DNA from: Propionivibrio dicarboxylicus
Lineage (GTDB): Bacteria; Pseudomonadota; Gammaproteobacteria; Burkholderiales; Rhodocyclaceae
Reading direction: 5' to 3'
Assembly (NCBI RefSeq): GCF_900099695.1
Contig: NZ_FNCY01000021.1
Span: 1 to 64,000 of the forward strand
DNA: 64,000 nucleotides
Positions within the stretch are counted from its first letter, which is position 1. Every line of letters starts with the position of its first letter. The position numbers and the translations under genes were made by a program. This document shows, in pieces, positions 15,090-22,199 of the stretch. The notes under the pieces were generated by a model. It had not been told where the DNA came from. It searched no databases and saw only the letters and a program-made list of their open reading frames with translations.

Positions 15090-15532
15090 TGGCACCCAGA
15101 AAACATACATCTCCTCGTGGCCTTGAACTGATCAGGTCTCACGAGTCATTTTCCCCGACGGTTTATCGCTGTCCTGCGGGAAAGCCCAGCATCGGCTATG
15201 GCCATGTCGTCCGTGAGTCGGATCGCATCTACCCGCCGATATCCAAAACGCAAGGCGAGATGCTGCTCGCCCGAGATCTGGAACCGCTTGAGATCTATCT
15301 CTCTGCGGTATTTCCGGATCTCACCCAAAACGAATTCGATGCGCTGGCGAGCTTCTGCTTCAACGTTGGCCTGCGCGCGTTTGAGACGTCGACGATGTTC
15401 CGGATGCTCAAGGCAGGGGACAAGACTGGCGCGGCAAATGAGTTCGGCCGCTGGATTCACGGCGGCGGCAAAGAGCTTCCCGGCTTGGTCAGGCGGCGCG
15501 CGGATGAGCGCGATCTATTTCTTGGGAGATAA
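15089..15532 (+). CDS. Endolysin, GH24 muramidase
   Basis: The protein (147 aa from ATG 15089) is a T4/P22-type lysozyme that cleaves the glycan of peptidoglycan. The catalytic Glu lies in LIRSHESFSPTVY and is followed by CPAGKPSIGYGHV, the usual active-site loop. Downstream, FDALASFCFNVGLRAFETST and GRWIHGGGKELPGLVRRRAD are standard. There is no signal or SAR helix, so it needs a holin to reach the periplasm. Start options are ATG 15089 or GTG 15083; neither has a clear ribosome-binding site. It opens the lysis cassette. Confidence 0.9.
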   Translation: MAPRKHTSPRGLELIRSHESFSPTVYRCPAGKPSIGYGHVVRESDRIYPPISKTQGEMLLARDLEPLEIYLSAVFPDLTQNEFDALASFCFNVGLRAFETSTMFRMLKAGDKTGAANEFGRWIHGGGKELPGLVRRRADERDLFLGR

Positions 15533-15535
15533 ATC

Positions 15536-15757
15536 ATGAGTCTTGGTCCTTCCTTCGCCCTGCTGTGTTTCTTGGCGCCCATCGCTCTTGGGGCATGGAT
15601 GATCTCCTGGGCATTTGGCGACTATGTACGAAACGGACTTGTCCGGGTTGAGTGGCAGATCAGGGCTTGTCTGATCGGTTGCCTGCTCGTTGTTTCCGGG
15701 GCTGCTTACGGCCTTTTCTCGCTCGTTATTTTCATGAAAGCACACTGGCATGGTTAG
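15536..15757 (+). CDS. Small membrane protein, holin candidate 1
   Basis: A 73-residue protein with two hydrophobic segments (ALLCFLAPIALGAWMISWAF and LIGCLLVVSGAAYGLFSLVI). Its C-terminus GLFSLVIFMKAHWHG is nearly the same as that of the next gene product, so the two are paralogues. It is in the correct place for a holin or holin partner. The start lies four bases beyond the endolysin stop. Confidence 0.6.
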   Translation: MSLGPSFALLCFLAPIALGAWMISWAFGDYVRNGLVRVEWQIRACLIGCLLVVSGAAYGLFSLVIFMKAHWHG

Positions 15758-15786
15758 GCCAGGGTGCCCACTCAAGGAGGCGACGT

Positions 15787-16005
15787 ATGCATCTTGAACA
15801 CTGGCAGGCGCTCTTGATTTACCTGGCGACCTTTGGCGTCGGAATTGGCCTCATCGTCTGGGCGCACGTCAATCCGAAGTGGCAGTCGGCGGAATCGTAT
15901 GACGCTCTCACGCCGTTCATCATCGGCGTTTTTCTCACGATCGCCGGAGCCGTCTACAGCGTCTTTTCAATCGTCATTTTCGTGAAGGCACACTGGCATG
16001 GATAA
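15787..16005 (+). CDS. Small membrane protein, holin candidate 2 (paralogue)
   Basis: A 72-residue protein with two hydrophobic segments (ALLIYLATFGVGIGLIVWAH and FIIGVFLTIAGAVYSVFSIV) and the same C-terminus (VFSIVIFVKAHWHG) as the previous gene. A GGAGG box lies upstream of the ATG. The stop overlaps the next start. A tandem duplication of a holin-like gene, or a holin/antiholin pair, are both possible. Confidence 0.6.
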   Translation: MHLEHWQALLIYLATFGVGIGLIVWAHVNPKWQSAESYDALTPFIIGVFLTIAGAVYSVFSIVIFVKAHWHG

Positions 16006-16195
16006 CAAGCCCTGGTATCAATCGAAAACGGTCCTCTTCAACATCGCTGTCGCCGCCCTGGTGGCGTTGGAGTCTGTCACTGGCCTGCTGCAGCCGTTCC
16101 TGCCGGTCAATTTCTACGCGGCCGTCTCGGTGCTTTTGCCGGTCGTCAACGCGGTCCTGCGCGTCATCTCATCGCAGGCGCTGACGCTCAAATGA
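15998..16195 (+). CDS. Phage holin-like protein (65 aa)
   Basis: The N-terminus DNKPWYQSKTVLFNIAVAAL is typical of phage holins of the 'KTIWF/KTVLFN' type: a polar start then hydrophobic segments (NIAVAALVALESVTGLLQPF and FYAAVSVLLPVVNAVLRVIS). It overlaps the previous gene by eight bases and the Rz gene by four. Of the three small membrane proteins this is the most holin-like. Confidence 0.65.
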   Translation: MDNKPWYQSKTVLFNIAVAALVALESVTGLLQPFLPVNFYAAVSVLLPVVNAVLRVISSQALTLK

Positions 16196-16677
16196 ATCGT
16201 GCTGCGATCGGCCTGGCAGTCGTCGCCGTTTTGGCGATCGCCATGTATTTCTTCGGGCGCTCGAACGAGCACAACGCCAACGAGGCCAACAAGGTCGCGG
16301 CCGTTGAAGGTGGCGTCAAAAAACACAATCAGGCCGCGATCGCCGGAGGTAAGGCCGAGAGCAATTCGGCGGCGCGCAAAGTCCAAACGGAGGCGTTTTT
16401 TAACGCCATCCAGACCAAGGAGATTTCCTATGCTCAAACGCATTCTGCTCCTCAGTGCCGCCTTGATCCTGACGGGCTGTGCCTCTGGATCGCAGCCAAT
16501 GCCAATGCCGATCCTGACACCACCTGCAGCGGATATGGAGCCCTGCGGACCGCTGCCACCACCGGCGAGCGGGATGATCGGCGATCTGCTGACGAATCAC
16601 ATCGCGGTGGCGAAGGCGTATCACCAGTGCAAGGATCGGCACCGGGGGCTGATCGACTGGCTGGAGGCGACCGGTAA
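16192..16677 (+). CDS. Rz-like inner-membrane spanin
   Basis: The protein (161 aa) has an N-terminal membrane anchor (AAIGLAVVAVLAIAMYFFGR) and a periplasmic helical stretch, ending in a Gly/Arg-rich tail. Position after the holins and the nested lipoprotein gene identify it as the i-spanin, which fuses inner and outer membrane with Rz1 in the last step of lysis. The region downstream of 16430 codes for both proteins in two frames, so its tail sequence is constrained by Rz1. Confidence 0.75.
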   Translation: MNRAAIGLAVVAVLAIAMYFFGRSNEHNANEANKVAAVEGGVKKHNQAAIAGGKAESNSAARKVQTEAFFNAIQTKEISYAQTHSAPQCRLDPDGLCLWIAANANADPDTTCSGYGALRTAATTGERDDRRSADESHRGGEGVSPVQGSAPGADRLAGGDR

Positions 16678-16696
16678 TGCGGTACGAGTGCGCTAG
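16430..16696 (+). CDS. Rz1-like outer-membrane spanin lipoprotein, nested
   Basis: An 88-codon frame inside the Rz gene in another frame, with ATG after AAGGAGA. The start MLKRILLLSAALILTGCASG is a lipoprotein signal with lipobox LTGC. A Pro-rich part follows (PMPMPILTPPAADMEPCGPL), as is usual for Rz1. It should form the outer-membrane half of the spanin complex. The stop lies 19 bases beyond the Rz stop. Confidence 0.8.
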   Translation: MLKRILLLSAALILTGCASGSQPMPMPILTPPAADMEPCGPLPPPASGMIGDLLTNHIAVAKAYHQCKDRHRGLIDWLEATGNAVRVR

Positions 16697-17201
16697 ACGG
16701 TCGATCAGAACCGGCGACCTGATCGCTTTTCGCGAACGACACGGCATCATCCCGGCGCTGACCCGCCTGGTGACGCGATCGCCCTATACCGACGTCGGTA
16801 TCGCCATCTGGGTGGCCTGCGGCAGTGTTGATCGCCTGCTGGTCGTGGTTCCCACGGCCCAGGGCGCCGCCCCTGTGCCGCTGTCGAATTATCGGGGCGT
16901 GGATTTCGATATTTACCGCAGTCCGGTCGATCGTGTCCGGGCGTATGTGTATGCCTGGAAGATGCTTTGCTGGAAGGTTCGACCGGCCTTGTCGACGTTG
17001 CTGCGCATCGCCGCTATTCGCTGGCTTCGGTGGCCGGCGCCGAAATCGGACGGCGGCCTGCCTTTTCGCTATGAGCTTCCTGCGCTGATCTATCGCTTGG
17101 CCGGGTGGTCCCCGCGCGGCCTTGGGATGGCCCATGCGCCCGCCGACGTTGTGCGGGCTGTAGGCGATGCGCCGCTGTACAAGGTGCGTCACTGTGAATG
17201 A
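16677..17201 (+). CDS. Putative YiiX/NlpC-like peptidase fold protein
   Basis: A protein of 174 residues starting RYECARRSIRTGDLIAFRER, with SPYTDVGIAIWV after it. The GDLI...VGI pattern belongs to the permuted NlpC/P60 (YiiX-like) fold found in many phages near the lysis genes. The His that normally precedes VGI is Asp here, so catalysis is doubtful; it may be a degenerate or non-enzymatic member. The ATG overlaps the Rz stop. The C-terminal end (AHAPADVVRAVGDAPLY) is conserved in shape with relatives. Confidence 0.5.
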   Translation: MRYECARRSIRTGDLIAFRERHGIIPALTRLVTRSPYTDVGIAIWVACGSVDRLLVVVPTAQGAAPVPLSNYRGVDFDIYRSPVDRVRAYVYAWKMLCWKVRPALSTLLRIAAIRWLRWPAPKSDGGLPFRYELPALIYRLAGWSPRGLGMAHAPADVVRAVGDAPLYKVRHCE

Positions 17202-17424
17202 CATCACCGACTGGGCGACGCACGCGGAAGAAGAAGACCGCGAAGGCGCCCTTGAGGCTCAAGCAATCCGCGCCGGTCTCCAGGGAAAGACCGTCGAAGA
17301 CTCAGCCTACGAGTGCCACATGTGCGGCGCCGCCATCTATCAGGATCGCCGCGAAGCCTATCCCGGCGTTCAAACATGCGTCGACTGCCAGGCAGAGCTG
17401 GAAGACGCGATTAACGCCTTTTAG
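17194..17424 (+). CDS. TraR/DksA-type zinc-finger protein
   Basis: A protein of 76 residues with a C4 zinc finger (ECHMCGAAI and TCVDCQAELE) and an acidic helical start (HAEEEDREGALEAQAIRAGL). This is the phage TraR/DksA family, which can enter the RNA polymerase secondary channel and shift transcription without ppGpp. The start GTG at 17194 overlaps the previous gene. Position at the lysis-to-packaging border suggests a role in late expression. Confidence 0.85.
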   Translation: MNDITDWATHAEEEDREGALEAQAIRAGLQGKTVEDSAYECHMCGAAIYQDRREAYPGVQTCVDCQAELEDAINAF

Positions 17425-17433
17425 GGAGAGGAA

Positions 17434-17841
17434 ATGGATATCCAAGCAGTGAAAGATTGGGGGCAGGTGATTTGTTGGATTGTGAATTTCTTCGGGCTGG
17501 TGTGGGTGATCCTGGAGAGGCGCAACGACAAGACCAACGAGCGCGTCACTCAGCTTGGTCAGGACATTGACGAGATCAATCAGAAGGTCATCAAGATGAA
17601 AGCGGGTTGCGACGGCTGCCAGATTGACTCTGTTGCCTCCCGCATCGAGCAAATTGATCGTGACGTCTCTGGGCTGAAGGCTGCTGCTGGTTCGGCGCCG
17701 AGTCACGACGATCTGTCCCGGGTCTATGAGGCAATCAACGAACTCGCCGAAAAGGTCAATCACTTGGTTGGAGAGTCCGAAGGGCAGGGCCAGACGCTCC
17801 GCCAGATCCTCGCCAGAATCATCGAGAAAGGCATGCCATGA
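17434..17841 (+). CDS. Mu gp25-like protein (DUF2730)
   Basis: An N-terminal membrane anchor (VICWIVNFFGLVWVILERR) is followed by a long coiled coil (TQLGQDIDEINQKVIKMKAG, NELAEKVNHLVGESEGQGQT). This matches the DUF2730 family at the gp25 position in Mu-like phages, located just before the small terminase. The function is unknown. A GGGAGAGG box precedes the ATG, and the stop overlaps the next gene. Confidence 0.75.
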   Translation: MDIQAVKDWGQVICWIVNFFGLVWVILERRNDKTNERVTQLGQDIDEINQKVIKMKAGCDGCQIDSVASRIEQIDRDVSGLKAAAGSAPSHDDLSRVYEAINELAEKVNHLVGESEGQGQTLRQILARIIEKGMP

Positions 17842-18089
17842 CCGCTCAGGAACTCAAGCGCCGCAGCTCGCTGTTGATGTCGATCTCGTTCGGCGTCTCG
17901 ACCGTGCTGGCGCTACGCAAGGATATCGAGATGACCCATTTCATCGTCGCCAGCGCCGACCTGGTCCGCGCCGACATCGACTGGCTGGTTGAGATGGGCC
18001 TGATCCAGTGGTCTGGCGAGGTGGCGCGCTGCACGGAGCGCGGCCACGACGTCGTCGCCAAGCGTGCGAAATTCCCCGGGGAAGCGTGA
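17838..18089 (+). CDS. Small winged-helix-like phage protein (Mu gp26 position)
   Basis: An 83-residue protein (STVLALRKDIEMTHFIVASA, DLVRADIDWLVEMGLIQWSG) resembling small winged-helix proteins kept next to the terminase in Mu-like phages (VpaChn25_0724-like). It overlaps both neighbours by four and one bases. Probable DNA-binding accessory packaging factor; that is inference. Confidence 0.6.
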   Translation: MTAQELKRRSSLLMSISFGVSTVLALRKDIEMTHFIVASADLVRADIDWLVEMGLIQWSGEVARCTERGHDVVAKRAKFPGEA

Positions 18090-18322
18090 TGGCCAGGCTG
18101 ACAAAGGCTCAGAAACGCGTCATTTCCATCATCGCTCACGGCCTTGTCGCCGAATCCATTTCGCGTAACGTTGAAGGGCTGCAAGGGTTCAGGGACTTTA
18201 TAGAGAACAGTATGGACGCCACCGAGCGCGCCATCGTCAAGTTCTTTGTTGACGAACTGAAGCGCATCCCCAAGGAGTTGGCGACCGAAATTGAGGAGTG
18301 GAAAAATGGCACATCCTCCTGA
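18089..18322 (+). CDS. Hypothetical phage protein (77 aa)
   Basis: The ATG overlaps the previous stop. The product is a short helical protein (KAQKRVISIIAHGLVAESIS, ATERAIVKFFVDELKRIPKE). No family was recognised. It lies between the winged-helix protein and the small terminase, which overlaps it by 17 bases. Confidence 0.55.
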   Translation: MARLTKAQKRVISIIAHGLVAESISRNVEGLQGFRDFIENSMDATERAIVKFFVDELKRIPKELATEIEEWKNGTSS

Positions 18323-18788
18323 AAAGCGCCTCGAGCTGCGCTCCGCCTATATCGGCGGGCTTCCGCTGGAAGCGGCCGCCGACAAGGTGGCCGTTCCTTA
18401 TCACACGGCGCGCAACTGGTTTAACGCCGCGAAGAAGGCGGGCGACGACTGGGATAAATTCCGGGCCGCTTCCCTCATCGTCGCCGGCGGCGGCATCGAG
18501 CAGGCAATGGGGCGCATCATCGCTGCCGGTCTCATGCGCTGTGAATCGCTCCTGGAGAGACTGCAGGAGACCGATGATCCATTTACAGCCGTCAGCGCCG
18601 TCGCAACCCTGGGCGACACGGTCTCGAAACTCAAGGCGGCCGGCAAGGGGATGATGCCCGAGGCCGACCAACTGGCGATCGAGACCGGGGCGATCAAGGG
18701 CGTCGCCGATCTCTTCTGCCGCCTGCACCCGGCGCTGGCCGACAAGATGCTGGCGACGGTCGAAGCCTGGGCGAGTGGCAAGCGATGA
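18306..18788 (+). CDS. Small terminase (Mu gp27-like, DUF1804)
   Basis: This protein of 160 residues has an N-terminal HTH (KRLELRSAYIGGLPLEAAAD, KVAVPYHTARNWFNAAKKAG) and a helical C-terminal oligomerisation part, as in DUF1804 proteins, the Mu gp27-like small terminases. It would recognise the phage end next to the packaging site and recruit the large subunit. The neighbouring genes (large terminase, portal) confirm the setting. Confidence 0.85.
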   Translation: MAHPPEKRLELRSAYIGGLPLEAAADKVAVPYHTARNWFNAAKKAGDDWDKFRAASLIVAGGGIEQAMGRIIAAGLMRCESLLERLQETDDPFTAVSAVATLGDTVSKLKAAGKGMMPEADQLAIETGAIKGVADLFCRLHPALADKMLATVEAWASGKR

Positions 18789-19000
18789 ATGCCGGGTGGG
18801 CATTGTTTCTGTGCGCGCTGTGCATATGGGCTGGCTACATAGCCGGCTATCGGCGCGCCAACGTCGACAATGCCGATGAGTGCCGACGGCTCGGCGGGTT
18901 TTATGTGGGCAAATCGATTTTCAGGTGCGTCGAGGTGGCGCAATTACCCGATCCGCGAAATCCCGGCGCATCAGCGCCGCTGGATAAGCCAGGGCGTTAA
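18785..19000 (+). CDS. Small membrane protein between terminase genes (71 aa)
   Basis: Starts on a four-base overlap with the small terminase. One N-terminal transmembrane segment (WALFLCALCIWAGYIAGYRR) is followed by a short Cys-containing part (DECRRLGGFYVGKSIFRCVE), so a disulphide outside the cytoplasm is possible. Unknown function; an odd place for a membrane peptide, perhaps a moron or superinfection-exclusion peptide. Confidence 0.5.
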   Translation: MNAGWALFLCALCIWAGYIAGYRRANVDNADECRRLGGFYVGKSIFRCVEVAQLPDPRNPGASAPLDKPGR

Positions 19001-19002
19001 AA

Positions 19003-20640
19003 ATGGCCAAAAAACTCTCCCAGAAGGAAGCATTTAACGACCTGGTCGCCTTTGCCGCTCAGTTGCGCCAGCGCATTGAAGCCGAGGTTTCCGGGTTCTC
19101 TCCGGATCCGATCGAGCGCGCCAGGCGCATTGCTCGGGCGAATGACGACTTCGATTTCTTCGTCAACACCTACTTCCCGCACTACATCCGCAGCCCCCAT
19201 AAATCCGAGCTGCACAAGTATCTGTTCTCGCGCCTGGTTGAGATCGTAAAGAGCGAAAAGAGTGAGACCGACGCGATCGCGGCGTCCCGGGGCGAGGCGA
19301 AATCCACGCTCGTCTCGCAGCTGTTCGTGCTGTGGTGCATCGTCACCGGTCGCAAGCGTTATCCGGTCATCGTCATGGACTCGATCGACCAGGCGTATCC
19401 GATGCTGGAAGCGATCAAGGCCGAGCTGGAGTTCAATCCGCGGTTGATCATGGACTTTCCGGAAGCCGTCGGCCAGGGCCGTGTCTGGCAGGCTGGCACG
19501 ATCGTCACCCGGGGCGACGTCAAGGTCCAGGTCGCTGGCTCTGGCAAGAAACTGCGCGGCCTGCGCCACGGCCCATACCGCCCTGACCTGTGCGTGCTCG
19601 ACGATATCGAGAACGATGAGCAGGTGCGCAATCCGGACCAGCGCGACAAGCTGCAGAGCTGGCTGACGAAGACGGTTCTCCCGCTCGGCGGCGCCGGCGC
19701 CAAGTTCGACGTCGTCTATATCGGCACCATCCTGCACTACGACTCGGTCCTTAACCGGACGCTCTCGAACAAGCTCTGGCGTTCGGCCAAGTTCAAGGCG
19801 CTGCTCACCTGGCCGAACCACATGGACATGTGGGAGAAGTGGGAAGAGTTGCTGCGCAATGAGGGGGAAGAGGCGGCCGACCATTTTTACACCAGGTGTA
19901 AAGATGTCATGGACGAAGGCAGCGTCGTCTCATGGGCGGCGCGTCCGCTGCTCGCCCTGATGAAGATCCGCGCCCGTGACGGCCACGACACCTTCGATAG
20001 CGAATACCAAAACGACCCGGTCGCCGGCGACAATGCGCCGTTCGCCAAGGTCATCAACTTCTGGGTCAGCCACCTGTCGAACTGGTTGTTCTATGGCGCC
20101 ATCGATCCTTCCCTCGGGAAACAAGGGGCGAGCCGCGACCCGTCCGCGCTCCTGGTTGGTGGCTTCAACCGCGAAACCGGCATTCTCGACGTCGTCGAGG
20201 CCGCGATCAAAAAACGCCTGCCCGATCGCATCATCGAAGACGCGATCGCCTTCCAGCGCCAGTACCGCTGCCTGCTCTGGTCGGTCGAAGCCGTCCAGTT
20301 CCAGGCGTTTCTGTACAGCGAACTGGTGAAGCGCGCGGCGGCGGCCGGGATCCCGTTCCCGGCCCGCGCGGTGACGCCGATCTCCGACAAGGTGCTGCGC
20401 ATTGAGAGCCTGCAGCCGCACATGGCCAACGGGCTGATCCGCCTGCATCCGAGCCAGACAACGCTGATCGACCAGCTGCGCCACTTCCCGAAAGCCGACC
20501 ACGACGACGGTCCTGATGCGCTGCACATGCTCTGGGAGTTGTCCGTCAGCCGTGCCGGCGGTGGCCGAGGGTTTCAGTCAATTTCCCGTCGTTCCGGTCG
20601 CGATGACGATTTCGGCGGAAACTCCAGGAGAATGATGTGA
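19003..20640 (+). CDS. Terminase large subunit (Mu gp28-like)
   Basis: The motor and nuclease of DNA packaging, 545 aa. Walker A-like AASRGEAKST is at residues 93-102, Walker B is CVLDDIEND near residue 200, and the C-terminal RNase H-like nuclease shows FYGAIDPSLGK and a second acidic site near DHDDGPDALHML. The length is typical for gp28. It cleaves phage-host junctions and packs headfuls starting at the left end. The GTG start of the portal gene overlaps its stop. Confidence 0.92.
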   Translation: MAKKLSQKEAFNDLVAFAAQLRQRIEAEVSGFSPDPIERARRIARANDDFDFFVNTYFPHYIRSPHKSELHKYLFSRLVEIVKSEKSETDAIAASRGEAKSTLVSQLFVLWCIVTGRKRYPVIVMDSIDQAYPMLEAIKAELEFNPRLIMDFPEAVGQGRVWQAGTIVTRGDVKVQVAGSGKKLRGLRHGPYRPDLCVLDDIENDEQVRNPDQRDKLQSWLTKTVLPLGGAGAKFDVVYIGTILHYDSVLNRTLSNKLWRSAKFKALLTWPNHMDMWEKWEELLRNEGEEAADHFYTRCKDVMDEGSVVSWAARPLLALMKIRARDGHDTFDSEYQNDPVAGDNAPFAKVINFWVSHLSNWLFYGAIDPSLGKQGASRDPSALLVGGFNRETGILDVVEAAIKKRLPDRIIEDAIAFQRQYRCLLWSVEAVQFQAFLYSELVKRAAAAGIPFPARAVTPISDKVLRIESLQPHMANGLIRLHPSQTTLIDQLRHFPKADHDDGPDALHMLWELSVSRAGGGRGFQSISRRSGRDDDFGGNSRRMM

Positions 20641-22199
20641 ACAAGATCGTCGATCAATACGGAATCCCGTTCGACAAGGGATTGCTCAAGGAGGTGCAGA
20701 CGAGCCGCGTGGCCAGTCTGCAGAACGAGTATCTGACTGGCATGCTCGACGGCCTCACGCCGGCGCGCCTGGCCAATACGCTGCGCGCCGCCGACAACGG
20801 CGACCTGTTCGCACAGCACCGCCTGTTCTCGGACATGGAAGAACGGGACGCGCATATCGCCGCCGAGATGGGCAAGCGCAAGCTGGCGCCGCTCTCGCTC
20901 GACTGGACCATTGTTCCGCCGCGCAACGCCTCCGCCGCCGAGAAGGCGCACACGGAATGGCTGCTCGAAGTACTCACCGACGCTGTGGATCCGATCGAGG
21001 ATCTCATGATCGCGTTAATGGACGGCGTCGGCCACGGTTTCGCGCCGGTTGAACTCGAGTGGCGCTCGGAGGGAAGCGAATGGCTGCCCGCCTATTTCCC
21101 GCGTCCGCAGGAATGGTTCCAGCTCGACCAGGCACGCCGGAATATTCGCCTGCGCGACATGAGCGTCGACGGCGCGCCGCTGGCGCCCTTTGGATGGGTG
21201 TTCCATACGCATGGCAAGGCAAAGACCGGCTATCAAGGGCGCCTTGGGCTGCACCGCACCCTGTCCTGGTCGTTCCTGTACAAGAGCTATGCCATCGGGG
21301 ATTTTGCCGAGTTGCTTGAGACGTTCGGCTTGCCGATCATCACGGGCAAGTACTACGCCGGCGCCAACGATGAGGAAAAAGCCAGTCTCTTGCGGGCGGT
21401 AGTCGCTCTCGGCCACGATGCCCGCGCCATCATGCCGGCTGACATGCAGATCGAAATCGAGAAGGTTACGGCGGGCGGCGACTCATCGGGCCACCTCTCG
21501 CTGGTCGATTGGTGCGAACGCTCGCAGTCCAAGGTCATCCTCGGCCAGACGATGAGCGCCGAGTCGAAATCGAGCGGGATCGGATCCGGAAACGCAGATC
21601 TGCACCGCGAGGTGCGCCGCGACATCCTGGTCGCCGACGTGCGCGAGATCGCCGGCACCATCACCCGCGATCTGCTTTATCCGCTGATCGCCCTCAATCG
21701 CGGCAACATCGACGGCCTGCGTCGGTGCCCGCGCCTGGTATTCGACACGGGCGAGCCCGAAGACATCAAGCTGCTGGCCGAATCGCTGCCGCCGCTCGTC
21801 AACATCGGCATGCAGATCCCGACCGATTGGGCGCATGACAAGCTGAAGATTCCGGTACCAACCGATGGCCAGGCCGTCCTGACGCCCCAGAAAACCCAGC
21901 CCACGCCACCAACGCCGCCGGCATCCCTGGCCGCGATGGCTGCGGCCGGCGGCGCAGCGTCGCCCGCCGCCGAACTTTCCGACCAGCTTTCGGCCTCGGC
22001 GACACCAACCGTCGAGGATCTGCTGACAGCGCTCTCGCGCATCGTCCAGGAAGCGCCCGACCTGGCCACGCTGCAACGCACGCTGCTCGAGGCGTATGGT
22101 CACCTGGACACGGCGGATTTAACGCGGCACATGGCCGCTGCGTTCGCCCTGGCGGAATTGCGCGGCATGGCCGACGTGCGCGATGAGGCGGGGCAGTGA
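20637..22199 (+). CDS. Portal protein (Mu gp29-like, DUF935)
   Basis: A 520-residue protein with the DUF935 pattern: the Asp/Met-rich start, LFSDMEERDAHIAAEMGKRK, APLSLDWTIVPPR, PRPQEWFQLDQARRNIRLRD and VILGQTMSAESKSSGIGSGN. It forms the dodecameric vertex ring that DNA passes through. The C-terminal 90 residues are Pro/Ala-rich and helical. Start is GTG, overlapped with the terminase stop. Confidence 0.92.
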   Translation: MNKIVDQYGIPFDKGLLKEVQTSRVASLQNEYLTGMLDGLTPARLANTLRAADNGDLFAQHRLFSDMEERDAHIAAEMGKRKLAPLSLDWTIVPPRNASAAEKAHTEWLLEVLTDAVDPIEDLMIALMDGVGHGFAPVELEWRSEGSEWLPAYFPRPQEWFQLDQARRNIRLRDMSVDGAPLAPFGWVFHTHGKAKTGYQGRLGLHRTLSWSFLYKSYAIGDFAELLETFGLPIITGKYYAGANDEEKASLLRAVVALGHDARAIMPADMQIEIEKVTAGGDSSGHLSLVDWCERSQSKVILGQTMSAESKSSGIGSGNADLHREVRRDILVADVREIAGTITRDLLYPLIALNRGNIDGLRRCPRLVFDTGEPEDIKLLAESLPPLVNIGMQIPTDWAHDKLKIPVPTDGQAVLTPQKTQPTPPTPPASLAAMAAAGGAASPAAELSDQLSASATPTVEDLLTALSRIVQEAPDLATLQRTLLEAYGHLDTADLTRHMAAAFALAELRGMADVRDEAGQ

